Assembly: GCF_030272615.1 (NCBI RefSeq) | Contig: NC_081415.1 | Location: 231,517,303-231,581,302 of the forward strand | Length of the DNA: 64,000 nt | Reading direction: 5' to 3' | From: Cryptomeria japonica | Lineage: Eukaryota; Streptophyta; Pinopsida; Cupressales; Cupressaceae | Shown here: positions 24,291 through 35,694 of the stretch, one piece after another | Numbering within the stretch: position 1 is the first letter of the stretch | Layout of the letters: every line of letters begins with the position of its first letter | Program-made: the position numbers and the translations under genes | Notes under the pieces: generated by a model | Database searches by the model: none | What the model was told of the DNA's origin: nothing | What the model saw: only the letters and a program-made list of their open reading frames with translations

Positions 24291-24360
24291 TCGCTCAAGT
24301 GATAAAAACATAAGGCCTTAGATAATAGAGTTCTAGGTTCAATTCCTTATAGATGAACGA
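24291..24360 (+). mobile_element. tRNA-derived SINE-like segment in duplication unit 1
   Basis: A box A-like CGCTCAAGTGAT (24292-24303) is followed by a box B-like GGTTCAATTCC (24336-24346), with AAGGCCTT between. This is the layout of plant tRNA-derived SINE heads. It is not a real tRNA, because no cloverleaf can be drawn. Confidence 0.5.
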
Positions 24361-25098
24361 GGGTTGAAATTGGGCAAAATACTGCATCCAAATCACTAGG
24401 TGCAAGTTCCGGGTGAATATGATATAACTAATGGGTTTATATCCAGTTATTACCTACAAATAATTAACATCCTAAAGCACTTCGCATGGAATCAATGTTT
24501 ATCTTTTATGGAATCAATGTATATCTTTTTAGCGGTCAATACACAATAATCACAAAAAGACACCTAGGGTTTAATCGATCATCATTGTCAAGATCTCAAA
24601 TTTCTATCCTCGCATAAAGGGTGTACACTGCATACAACTCTAATGTCAGGCTGCTAATGGTACCAAACTTAGCTCCAGTTCTTCAATATGCTAAGTTCTA
24701 TTTCAGTTTGTACTGTGAATGAGGATGAAGTAGGAGTTCTATTATTTAAACTACAACTGTTGTAGCCAACATAATCCTTAGCATTCTATGTTCTTTCTCG
24801 GAAGTAGACTTACACTAAACAAAGACCATTTCTGCTAATGATTTTTTCTTTTATTGATTGGTCCATTGTGCCTGAAAAAGGGTCTTCTAGCCTTTCTAAA
24901 GGTTGACATAAATATCAAAAAAGATCATTATGTAAAATATCAGCTTGGCAACATCTCATGGCAAAAAGCTATATTTTTCTATTAGCTTTTAGTATGCATA
25001 GTTACAAATGTATGCCATTGCTGGAGCTTTAACAAAAAATGGACCATGGAAAAGAGAAAACAAAGCATGATAATATGATATCCATGGTTGAATGGGAT

Positions 25099-25170
25099 TC
25101 ACTCAAGTGATAAAAATATCAGGCCTTCCATAATAGAGCCCTAGGTTCAATTCCCAAGAGATGGTCAAGG
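25099..25170 (+). mobile_element. tRNA-derived SINE-like segment in duplication unit 2
   Basis: The matching copy: ACTCAAGTGATAAA from 25101 and box B GGTTCAATTCC at 25144-25154. Its presence in both units shows that the SINE-like insertion came before the tandem duplication. Confidence 0.5.
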
Positions 25171-25520
25171 GTTGAATTTGGACAAAATACTGTATCAAAG
25201 TCATAGTTGCAAGTTCAGGGTTAATGTAATTTAAAAATATTTCTTTGTCATGATGATTAAGCCACAAGTTATCCCAAAGGTGGAAATTTCTAAATAAAGA
25301 AAAAATGCAATATTATTATACATGATACATCCAAGTAGATCAGCATTCCAAACTGAATTTCAAGTGGGTGTATCATAACACAACTCAAGTGCCATATGCA
25401 TTCTACCACATTCTGTATAGTGTACCTAGTCGCTACCTTATATTATACTATATAAGCTATATGTTCTCTAAGGATCATACTTTTCAACGTTATAGATATC
25501 TGTTTACCATTGTTAAAGAT

Positions 25521-25521
25521 G

Positions 25522-25555
<34 letters not shown>

Positions 25556-25616
25556 AAATATGTATGTATGTATATGTATATGAATATATATATGTATGTA
25601 TGTATGTATATATATG
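25521..25616. repeat. compound TA/TG/TATG microsatellite
   Basis: (TA)n, then (TG)n at about 25535-25555, then TATG and TA runs. The rest of 25229-25884 has no recognisable gene. Confidence 0.95.
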
Positions 25617-25890
25617 GCAATTTTAAATAAAATTGAGGTGACAGTCAGCAAGCACATCAATGCTAAGGTGGCATATAGGTAACTCTACATATATACATCT
25701 TGGGATGATCACATAGCTAAACAATGGCCACATTTAATTCTCCCGAAGGGAGACACAATCACGAATCAAGCACACACAAGGATGCTAAGTGGTGTCTTCC
25801 TGCATGAGGTTGGCTCAAACTGAATTTCAATGACGCTTCATAGGGAAATTTGGGCCTTTCAGGAGCAGGGTATTTAATCAGGAATGACAC

Positions 25891-26228
25891 TGGTATAGTC
25901 GACATAAAATGCCTATGGTTATATTTGATAATATTTGTTATCCGGCAATGTATTAATTAATTGTATTAAGTGGGTTGTTACTCTCGAGTAGTTAGGTGTC
26001 GGTTGTGTACCTCTCAGCAACCGTCGGGTTCTTTAAATATAGTGTACCACCAAGGAAGGTAGGACGATATAGTCGGATTTGTTGTAATCCTTGGCCAACC
26101 ATCTCTGGCTTTCTTCTCTGTAATAATTGCATGTGTGAATAAAGATATATTTTACTACCGTGTCTAGTATGCATTATCATGTACATTATTATTCTTTGTA
26201 TTTAATTTATCAATTGTACCAACAAACA
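25891..26228 (+). repeat. 5' LTR of the Ty3/Gypsy element
   Basis: About 338 bp, aligned with 44268-44618 from TAGTCG.CATAAAATGCC to GTACCAACAAACA. It contains ATTAAGTGGGTTGT, AGCAACCGTCGGGTTC and TTCTCTGTAATAATTGCATG. It may start six bases earlier, at TGACAC. Confidence 0.88.
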
Positions 26229-26231
26229 TTT

Positions 26232-26248
26232 TGGCGCCATTGCCGAGG
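26232..26248 (+). other. primer binding site of the Ty3/Gypsy element
   Basis: TGGCGCCATTGCCGAGG follows the LTR after three T residues. TGGCGCC.TTGCCGGGG is a widespread primer site in plant Ty3/Gypsy elements. Confidence 0.8.
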
Positions 26249-26398
26249 AAGAAATCGGGTCAGCCTTGAGTGATTCATGCCTGTAGCCCCATTAAAGGTG
26301 AGAAGAGGCCATATGGTGGTCAAGACCAAGCGATTAGGTGTTCCATCGACCCTCGGCCGGAGGGAGCACAGAGACGAGTCGGAGCTTGGAAGTACTCG

Positions 26399-26590
26399 GA
26401 GTGTTGGGATGCTGGAGGTGGACGTGTAGAGGATGCATGCGTGTCTAAGAGTGCAAGGAAAGCACTGGAACGTAGTAGTCGGAACAGTCCATTGGAGTGT
26501 TGGGGACACTGAAAGTGGATGTGTAGAGGACGCCTGCGTGGCCGAGAGTGCAAGAAAAGCACCGAACGTAGCGGTTGAAACAGTCCACCT
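26399..26590. repeat. ~97-bp tandem duplication in the Ty3/Gypsy leader
   Basis: Two adjacent copies carry GTGTTGGG, GTGGATGTGTAGAGGA, GAGTGCAAGGAAAGCAC, GAACGTAG and AACAGTCCA, at 26399-26496 and about 26497-26590. They lie between the primer site and gag. Confidence 0.75.
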
Positions 26591-26640
26591 AGGTCCGATA
26601 CACAAGGTGAATACACAAAGTACCTTCCGAGTGAAAACAA

Positions 26641-27994
26641 TGGTGAACACCCAGGAGAAGAAGAAACTGCCAAAGTTCATGGGGGATGGATCAGAGGACC
26701 CCGTACGAGATTGTAAGACATGTATAACAATATGGGAGGCGAGTGGCCAAGATGACAAGGACTACTAGGTGAAGGCACTTCCCACCACTCTTCAGGGGGA
26801 TCACCATTGACTGGTACACAGACCTCGATGCCCAGCACAAGACAAGATGGAGTGATCTGAAGAAGGCGGTCTAGGAGGAATTCAAATCCCTGAGGGATGA
26901 CAACGAGATCGTGGCCGAAATCTATAATACCAAGCAAGGGAAAACTGAGAGTGTACGTGCTTACAACCATAGGCTCAAAGAACTTTTGAACAAGATGGAG
27001 AACCAGCTAGCCAACGGGTTGAAGAAGAGGTGGTTCACGGAGGGATTGATACCCTCACTGTGCAAGAAGATGAAAGTAGTGCCTCCGTCCTCGTACACCG
27101 ATGCTTACAATCGGGCAATGGACATCGAGAGTGAAAACAAAACCTCCTCTCGAGAGAAGAGGAAGACCGACAATGACGAGAGCACCGAAGGTAGTAGTGG
27201 CAAAGAATCCAAAACCGTACGAGCCCTTTGATGAGATACATTGAGAATGATGAAAGAATTGAAGGCTGAGAAAGGAACCAGCAAAGAAGGTAATGAACTA
27301 TGGTGTATTGAGTGCAAAAGGGAGGGGCACACAAAAGGTAATTGTCCTAGAAATATGTTTTGTGAAATTTGCTAAGTGCTAGGGCATTCAATCAAGGAGT
27401 GCCTGTATAATTTGAAGATGAGAAGTACACAAGTACTCTTCACACAGGGACAATCCAACCCATCAAAATCATAGAATGTATCGCCAAGCGGTTATGGAAA
27501 TCAATGAGGGCGAAACCAAATACAATACAACTCTAGAGGACGTCCTATCATACAGTGTCGATAATGTAGTGAATGTGGACACTTTGTGAGAGATTGCCAG
27601 ATAAAGAAAGACAATGTACAATTATTGTGCAAATGGTGTGGGCCAAGCGACCATGAAGACACCAACTGTGCAAAGCAAAAAGGGATAGATATGCTGGACG
27701 TCAAAGAGCCAGACGAGGAGGTACTCGCAATCATGAGGTTACAAAGCAAAAAAGAAGTGTACCTCGATCCTCGTACAGAGAAGGAAAGACTCCGAGAGGC
27801 AAAGGCGGATGTTGAACGGGCGATGGCAAAGGAGCGAAGGGCCTCGCATGATGCCACTAGTACTCCACCATGGTCAGAGTCCGAGAAAACTATCATAAAT
27901 CAAATGTTGCAAGTTACCATACCAGTACGGGTATCTAGCCTTTTGTAGACTATGCCACAATTGAAAATGGCCCCCACAAATGTAGTTGGCGACG
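26641..27994 (+). pseudogene. Ty3/Gypsy gag, disrupted
   Basis: It starts at about 26641 (MVNTQEKKKLPKFMGDG), followed by an acidic DPVRDCKTC..IW motif typical of plant Ty3 gag (retrotrans_gag). The frame is broken near 26766 and resumes in pieces: AEIYNTKQGKTESVRAYNHR, a KRWFTEGLIPSL block, and several CCHC-like knuckles (CIECKREGHTKGNC near 27310, CEIC with a stop inside near 27360, a CGHFVRDC block near 27575, CKWCGPSDHEDTNC near 27630). The last frame ends in TAG at 27946-27948. Reading on in the same frame crosses the insertion site at 27994 and joins the protease at 41864 once the insertion and one CGACG copy are removed. Confidence 0.8.
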
Positions 27995-28171
27995 TGTTGT
28001 GCATTGCACACGCTCCCTGTCACCGACAGGGTCCCCCTCTTTTTGGTTTTTAGCCTTCGCCCTGTTGCGTTCTATGCAGGGTGTCCCGCGTCTTGTTTTT
28101 ATAGTGTGCCCATAATCAGTCCAAAGGACAATGTTGTCATAAGCGTAAGCCTGGGAATCCGAAAGGTGAGT
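27995..28171 (+). promoter_or_regulatory. left terminus with two palindromes and a consensus splice donor
   Basis: TGTGCA-T-TGCACA lies at 27998-28010 and CCCTGTC-ACC-GACAGGG at 28015-28031, a pair of potential hairpins three bases from the element end. Further right, AAAG|GTGAGT at 28162-28171 is a consensus 5' splice site. I infer a short first exon spliced to the ORF exon at 32013. Confidence 0.55.
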
Positions 28172-28174
28172 TTA

Positions 28175-29640
28175 ACGCTGGGGCGTTAAAATTTCAAAAA
28201 AGATTGCTTAAACTGGTGGAAACGCCTAAGTCTGAAACTTTGCAAATGTCCTTTTTCGACCTGCAAAATCGCTTGAGTTAAGTGAGATAAAAGCTTGCAA
28301 AATCCCCTAAAATATGATAAAGCGTCTAAAGGTCGCAAAAAGACCCAAAGTGCCGATTTTCGCCAAAAGGAGGTTGAAAGTGTTAAAGTGTAAAACTTTG
28401 CAAACTAGCGAAAATCGCTGAAATTCAACTAAAAGAGAAAATCGCGAAAAAACTTTGCAAAAAGCTCTCAAATCCCGAAATTCGCACTGAGGAGTAAAAT
28501 TGCGAAGTTTGTATAAAGTTTGCAAAAGGTCACCAATCGCCCATCTTCGGCATAAAGGCGTGAAATGTTAAAGAGTCAAACCTTGCAAAGCTCCCAAGAA
28601 GCCCAAAATTAACCCAAAGCGTAGAAATCGTGGAGTATAAAGTTTTCAAAAAGGTCTTGAAACCCCAAAGTTCGCCAGTGAAAGGTAAATTGCGAAAAGT
28701 TAAAACTTTGCAAAAAGCTCAAAAACCCCGATTTTCGCTAAAAGGAGGAAAATTGCGAAAACTTTTAAAGTTTGCGAAAAAGCCAAAACCCCCGAAGTTC
28801 GCAATAATAGCATTAAAGGTGAAATTTTTTTTAAAAGTTTGAAAAACCATCTAAATCGCCGAACTTCGGCCTAGGGGAGAAATTTGCGAAGTAATAAAGG
28901 TTTGCAAAATAGTGTGGTTCGCCGAACTTCGACATAAAAATGCAAAAGGGATAAAGTTTTAAAAACTTTGAAAAGGTCTTGAAATCGGCGAAGTTCACAA
29001 CCTGGAAGAAAGCCTCGAAGTTTGGCATAAACTTGAAAATAAGCCACAAATGCCGAACTTCGCATCCAAGTAAATTGCGAGGTATATAACACCCCATTTT
29101 CGGCGATAGAGCAAAAATCGCAAGGTATAAAAGTTTGCCAGAATCCTCATAGACGCCGAACTTCTGCATAGGAGGTTGAATGTGAAGAAAAGTTAAAGCT
29201 TGCGTAGAGACGTTAGATCCCCAAAGTTCGCCATAGGAAAATCACGAAGTTTGAACGGTTTGCGGAGGAAGATCGTAAAGTATAAAACCTTGCAAAGAGG
29301 CCACAACACACCATCTTCGCATCCAAGACTAAAACCGCGAAGTGTAAAAGTTTGAAAGAGGTCAACAAACGCCGAAGTTTGGCACCAAGCTAAATCGCCC
29401 AACTTCGTCAACCAAGGTCATATATCGCTAAAGTCTGCAAAAAGGGGTTTTTTTCCCCCAAACTTAGGCGTGAAACAAGAGTGTCAAAACGTTAGGATTT
29501 GAAAATCGCAAGAGCCCAAACCCCAAATTTTGGCGGAGAGGAGGAAGTGTCAAAGAATTAGAAACTTCAAAATCACGAGGTAAATTTCAAACTGAGGAAA
29601 AGCGTCATTCTTCTTAGGAATCGCGAGTTGTGCTTTTTTT
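28175..29640. repeat. degenerate tandem array, ~57-bp unit, in leader of copy 2
   Basis: About twenty-five units with a core such as AAAACTTTGCAAAAAG, then CCCGATTTTCGC or CCGAAGTTCGCC, then a GGAGGAAAATTGCG-like part. Periodicity is 50-60 bp and divergence is high. It lies between the donor at 28166 and the acceptor at 32012. The sequence from 29641 to 30048 is unique and non-coding. Confidence 0.82.
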
Positions 29641-30048
29641 CAAAAAACGCAAGGAATAGGAAAGGGCATTTTCAAATTTTTAAAAAGGAAAACAACCCTG
29701 CAGGTCAGATTTGTGCCGATTGACACCATATTTGCCAAGTAAGCTTCCTTTGTCTCCCTTGGAATCTTTTAAAATGCATGCAAGATAGGTTAGATGTGTC
29801 TATGCAAAATTGATTAAATGATTAAATCCTGTAGACCACATCTTTTCCCGTTTGAAAGGCATCAGGCAAAGCAGTTAAAATCAGAGTGTATCCAAAAAAT
29901 TAACCAGGAATGCAATTTTCAGACTTAGGGAATTTTGAACCTCATCCATTTTTGAAAACTGATCTTAAAGACTAAGTGCAAATTTAGCGATCATTAAATG
30001 CCTAGGTCCTTGAACCGCAGCCGAATAGTAAATTTTAATCAAAGAGCT

Positions 30049-31847
30049 TGTGGTAACCCCCATGATGTCCCCTGATGCAAATTATTAAATAATGTTAATA
30101 TCTTAAAGAGGAGATAAATCATTAAATATTGTTAATTAAATAAAGTTAATATAAATAAATGATTAAAATGTTAATGTATTTAATATATAAAATAATAAAG
30201 AAAAATATCATTAAATATATTATTAAATGTCAATGTATTTAATATAAAAAATAATAAAGGAAATATATTTAATATATAATAATAAAGAAAGTATTATTTA
30301 ATATATTTACAATGTCAATATTTAATATATATCAATGTAATAGTTAGTATATTTAAAAAACATCAAATATTCAAAATATAATAAAGCCCCCCCCCTCCCC
30401 CCTCCCGCACAATATAATATTCACATATATTAAAATTATTAAACCCCCCCCCCCAGCCCCATGACTACCCCTGCACAAAGAGATGCGACGGTAATCGGGC
30501 TGCGATTACCCTCACACCCCTTAATGCGGAAGGGGACCCGTGGAGAGGCACATCCCTTCACGGGGTTTAAAGGGGAAAGCAGCAGCACGCAGTAGGAAAG
30601 GGAGGCAACACGGGAGAAAGGAGGAAGGACTGCTACGTGGTGGGAGAACAGTTCTGAAGGCTACGGCAGCAGGTAAGTAAGGAGGGAATATAGTATTTAT
30701 ATGTTAATAAATATGAAGGGTAAACATGTTATTACATAGGTGAATGAATATAAATTAAATACTTAATACATATGTTAGTGAACATAGTGATGAACAAGTT
30801 TAATACATATGTTAGTAGATATAGTAATGAACAGTTTGGTATTATATATGTTAATGAATATGAATGATGAACACGATTATTACATATGTGGATGAATATA
30901 AAATAAATACTTTAATACATAGGTTAGTGAATATAGTAATGAACGGTTTATTACATATGTTAGTGAATATAGTAATGAACAAATCAATGCATATGTAATG
31001 AATGATTTTTTTTAGGTGTTAATGAATATGTTTAAACATATGAATACATATCAATGAATAATTAGAAATGTACGTTAATAAATGTGAATATAATATAAAT
31101 GTGATTATATGATGGAGGCTATAGGGAGGAGACTCCCTTAGCCTAATGGAGGGATTATGATGATCCCTAATAGGCAGTATATACTGAATATCTATATGCA
31201 TATACATGGCTTGGTTGACTAAGTTCATCCAAGAAGAGACGGATCTGGCCGGTCCCCTCTGAGGACTTGGATGATGAGATGCATCATCCAAGGCAAGGAA
31301 TTGACATATGGTCTTCCTTGGATGGCTTGGGTGTAATTACACCCAAGACAGGAATCGAATTAACCTTCGATTTCTTGGATGGCTTGGGTGTAAGAAGTTA
31401 CATCCAAGTCAGGAATCGAATTAACCTTCAATTTCCTAGATGGCTTGGGTGTAAGAAGTTACATCCAAGACAGGAATCGAATTAACTTTCGATTTCCTGG
31501 ATGGCTTGGGTGTAAGAAATTACATCCAAGACAAGAATCGAATTAACCTTTGATTTCCTGGATGGCTTGGGTGTAAGAAATTACATCCAAGACAGGAATC
31601 GAATTAACCCTCGATCTCCTGGATGGCTTGGAACCAAGATGGGTTCCAAGAAGGCGAGTTTCACAACCGCCTAAGGACATGTCCCAGTACTACACTTGTA
31701 TCCTTTTTATTAAATAAGAATTGAGATTAGCATTAATTAAGTAATTTAAGTTTTCTTGCAAATCAGATTAACTATATATGTATAATTGTTGTATTTCTAA
31801 CAATCTGTTTTGCAGGATAGTGGTCTCTAACTAGTAGGGACATTACA
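30049..31847. mobile_element. probable solo LTR inserted in the leader of copy 2
   Basis: It begins TGTGGTAACCCCC and ends GGGACATTACA. The flanks are GAGCT (30044-30048) and AAGCT (31848-31852), a 5-bp duplication with one mismatch. Inside: AT-rich stretches, C-runs near 30386 and 30445, a TTTAAA box near 30569, a CAG|GTAAGT donor at 30673, and the 61-bp array. No coding sequence is seen. The terminal motif GATGTCCC...GGGACATTACA is shared with the element at 56045-57041. It could be transcribed in either direction. Confidence 0.5.
31321..31630. repeat. 61-bp tandem repeat, five units
   Basis: Units start GATGGCTTGGGTGTAAG at 31321, 31378, 31439, 31500 and 31561, with a partial unit at 31622. 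Each contains TTACATCCAAGACAGGAATC and a GAATTAACCTTCGATTTCCT block. The units are very similar, so the array is recent. Confidence 0.95.
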
Positions 31848-34583
31848 AAGCTTAATAATATTTCATTTCCGAATTAATCAAGCTCTTTTGCTGAAGTATC
31901 ATGCTTTCTTTAAATTCAGTTTTTCATTGATCCTTTTGCGCTAACGTATCCCTTTTTTCTAAACTGTTTTGTTTCCTTCATCTTGTCTCGTAATCCGCAT
32001 CCGATTGTGCAGGATAAATGCCTAAATCTGCGGTAGAATCCTCAAAGACACTTGGTGCAGCCGAAATGTCCCGAGCTTCTAAATCAAACATCCCTCGCAA
32101 AGGCGAGAAGATGGAATACTAGTTTCAAAGAGGAGGCCCAAGGGAGTCAAAGGTCCAAAGCAAATGGGAAAACGTAGGCGATACTGACCTAGGCCACATT
32201 GACATTCAAGACTTCAAAGACAGGGTATTCTCCCCTAACACCTATGGCAGGCCTAGGCGGATGATGCAAAGTGGTATCGCCTAGGTAGCAGGATTTCCTC
32301 CATCAATGCAGAATTATGAGCTGGTAGTTGAGGCTGCCCGACATTATTAGCCAAATACTAGATCAGTGGTCCTTGAGAATATGGTCCTAGCTGACTTCAC
32401 TCCTGAGGCCGTTGGTGATGCATTCAATATCCCCTTCCCGGATAACCCCATAGCGACAACCATAGATGAAGCGCAAGTGGAATATGATATGAACCCTGCT
32501 AAATGCAGGACATTGATAAACGAGGAGTGGTATAAGGAGAGAAGGCCTCCAAGTATTAGAATTGGGAAAAAGACCCCCAGAAGTGACTTTCACAATGAGC
32601 ATGGAGATATGGTCACCTTGCTCAGTCGGGTTATGGGACTCCCCCAATCTAACTTTTTTGAAGAATGGATGTTCTATTTTACAGAGCAGGTCTTCGCCGG
32701 GAAATCAAAGTTCGATTGGGCCCAGATCATCAGTGACAATATCCATATCCAGTTGGTCGAACTTGAAGAGAAAAAGCACTTCACCATGACCTCTTATCTA
32801 GTCTATATGTTCGCCCGACACCAGCCACTGCCAGGGTTGATCAAGAAGGGTGAGATCGGGAACGGGCCCAATCAAGTAAAGGCGTACAACTGCTATCCGC
32901 AACTACATTATCATGACATAGCTCAAAGGGAAAAGAACAACCCTGCTTATGCTATTGGTCAGTATGAGCATATCAATGACGGCTTCACAATGCGCCCAGT
33001 CAGGCTGATGCAGGGGGGATTACACATGAGGCTCTCAGAGCAAGCTACCATTTTGGTACAAAGGTACGGCGCCTGGTTTATTCAGTTCCCTAGGTTCTCC
33101 TATATCCAGATAGCCGGCTTTGAAGGAGCTTTGTTCTGACTTCCACGCTATCCAACAGACAAAGTAATTCTTCTGGAAGTTGCAAGGCAAGCACGTCCAG
33201 GGAACAGTTTACTCAGAGACAAGAAGCAGTCCAGATTCCCCTTCCCTATGATTTTGGGTAACCTCGATGTCCATTTAAAGAATCCAGCACATGCCGACGA
33301 GTCACTTGTTGAATTGGCCTCTTATGGTCTACAGGAACATTTCCGGAGGAAATGTTTTGATCATGACAATTTGGCAAAGACAGCCTACGGCAGGTGCTAC
33401 AGAGCAAAGGAATCAATTGAAGACTATTGGAAGAATTGTTCTGATGACTGTGAAGTTCAACGGCGTGAATATTCAAGGTTAAGTGTGCAGCAAATGCAAC
33501 TTTATGTATACCGTCGGGTCCCGGATCAAGTAACAGATTCTCGAAATTGCTTACAGGTTCGGGAGTTTGAGGCAGTAAGACATCTCTTGCCGGGCATCGA
33601 TTGGTCACAAGATCCAATCACTGATTTTGAGGCAGTTATGGCAGCCCCGGGATGGTACACCGATCATTGGCTACACCAACAGATTGAGCGGCTAATTCAT
33701 GAAGGAGTTCAATTCACCTACCATATGATGGGTACTCTTGATTCTCAGTCCTCGGAAGACGAGGGAACCTCAAGTGCACCAAAGGAAGAGGTTGAGAGGC
33801 CCGAAAAAAGGAAGAAAGCCAAGGCTAGCAGAGGGACTCGGACATCTAAAAGGACTAGAAGGGAGAAGATCCCTAGTAGAAGACCAGAAGTCACTTCATC
33901 ATCAAAGGACCCCAGTTTCGATGATGATGTAGTTGAACTTGATTATATACCTGCTCCGCCTTTCCAGAGCGATGTTGATGCATTTGAAGCTGATAATCCT
34001 CCGGCACAAGACAAGCTAAATACAGAGGTGAGGATCATTGACTTTGGCGAACTTGAAAATCAAGTTGAAGGAGAAATTCCGCCCAATCAAGGGGCTGATG
34101 TACATGAACCAAAGAAACGGGACTCGGACTCGGCTCGGACTCGGCAAGGCCGACTCGGACTCGAGACACGGCTCCAGACTCGGCTAGACTCAGGAAAGTG
34201 AAAAACTCAAGAAATTTAGAGATTTTTAAAGATTTAAAACTTGTTTTAGACACCCTTTATTGAATACCACCTTAAAGACGCAAAAACATCATCAAACTCG
34301 GCTCATTTGATTACATACACAAGTATACATCAATCACATAAGCATAAACGCAAATTGTAGCTGAAGAAAATAACAAACATAGATATATAAATATTGTCAA
34401 ATGTATACAATATTACAAAACTCATGGAATAAAAAATCCATGTCATCATATGATCATCATCAAATGTTTCATACAAATACCAAAGGTAAATAGTAAATAC
34501 AAAATACAACTACAAGTGTACAAGCCTATGGCTCAGAGGGCCGTGCACCCTCTTGCCCTGGCCCCCTGCGAAGGCGTTTAAAG

Positions 34584-35544
34584 CAAAGTTACCCCGAGTT
34601 TCCGCGACGGGGACGACAGAGGACGGCGGGACGTGTTTCCGGGACGACAATTTTTTCTGCCAAATTTGGGGACGGTGGGGGATGGCAAAGGGGACGGCTA
34701 TATAAAATATAGGAAAAATTTAAAATATATAGGAAAATTTCAAAAATCTAAATGTTCATATGAAAACATGGATAAAGCATGCATACATACATTATATTCA
34801 TATGAAAACAATAAAACATGGATATAGCATGTGTATGATACTATGAAAAGTTGAAAACATTTTAGAATGTAAATTCTGAACATACAACATTGTTAATACT
34901 CAATAGACAATATGCAATTATGCATTCATAAATCAGAATTTCAATTCATTCACATTGTCAATATGCATATCAATAGACTCGGAGGTTAAATTTTCCCTAC
35001 TTCTATCGACGCAGTTTCCCCCCATATTTTTCAACAGGGGTTTGGGGGCAGCGCCCCCAAGGTGGGGTCAAAATGCCCAAGTTTGGGTGTTATTTTTCTA
35101 TTGACTCGCCGAGTTTGGCGATTTTCTAATCTGTGTCAAAATGCCCAAAGGCTATACTGTTGCCATATAGTTTCATTGTCAAAACTATGAATTAAATTAA
35201 TAAATTTAAAATTTAATTAATGTTATCTTTTAATTTTTTTATTTTTAATAACAATTTGAATTAATAAGGGGCCTATATTAGAAAATTTAAATAAAAAATT
35301 GAAAATACAACTTTTAAAATTTTTTAATATTTTTTAAGGGCCTTAGAATGGGGGACGTCTGGCCGTCCCCGGGACGTACGGACGTCCCCCAGAGCTAGGG
35401 CAGGCGTCCCCCCGTTTCGGGGACGTCCCTTCAAAAAACAGGGCAATTTGGGGACGGGGGGAAATGTCCCATGGCAGTCCTTGAAACGTCCCCGGGACGG
35501 GGACGAGGGTTTTCAGGTCGGGGACACGTCCCCTGGTAACTCTG
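34584..35544. mobile_element. miniature non-autonomous hAT inside the hAT
   Basis: 961 bp with no transposase. The left end is CAAAGTTACCCC; the reverse complement of the right end is CAGAGTTACCAG. Target duplication GTTTAAAG at 34576-34583 and 35545-35552. Both ends are rich in GGGGACG and CGTCCCC. Its left end matches the hAT relic at 19559 and its right end matches that at 54261, so it is a deletion derivative of that family rather than of the element it sits in. Confidence 0.93.
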
Positions 35545-35694
35545 GTTTAAAGTAGGTCCTGGATGATTCAACAACCATAGTCGCTCCCCGTGACACCATA
35601 CCATGCTCACCAACATCAGGAACAACTGTGTCATGCTCACCAACATCAGGAACAGCTATGTCACTCTGAGTCTCAATATTTCCTGTCTCTACTC

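Larger units (their letters stand above)
23671..25228. repeat. tandem duplication of ~760-800 bp, directly 3' of YchF
   Basis: Unit 1 (23671-24428) and unit 2 (24429-25228) are colinear along their length. Shared landmarks include TAATGGGTTTATAT, CTGTGAATGAGGATGAAGTA, CCTTAGCATTCTATGTTCTT, TTTCTGCTAATGATTTTTT and AGCATGATAATATGATATC. They differ by many substitutions and small indels, so the duplication is old. Each unit ends in a SINE-like segment. Confidence 0.88.

Noticed and set aside
24291-24360. A functional tRNA gene
   Set aside because: Box A and box B are present, but no cloverleaf or acceptor stem can be formed. A SINE head fits better.
25368-25583. Open frame of 71 codons
   Set aside because: It runs into the TA/TG microsatellite and has repeat-driven composition.
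26210-26758. Minus-strand frames opposite the Ty3 leader and gag
   Set aside because: These are antisense to the recognised primer site, leader duplication and gag, with no family features.
28175-29640. CRISPR-like regularly spaced repeats
   Set aside because: Units are degenerate with no constant repeat and unique spacers, no cas genes are near, and the DNA is clearly plant nuclear.
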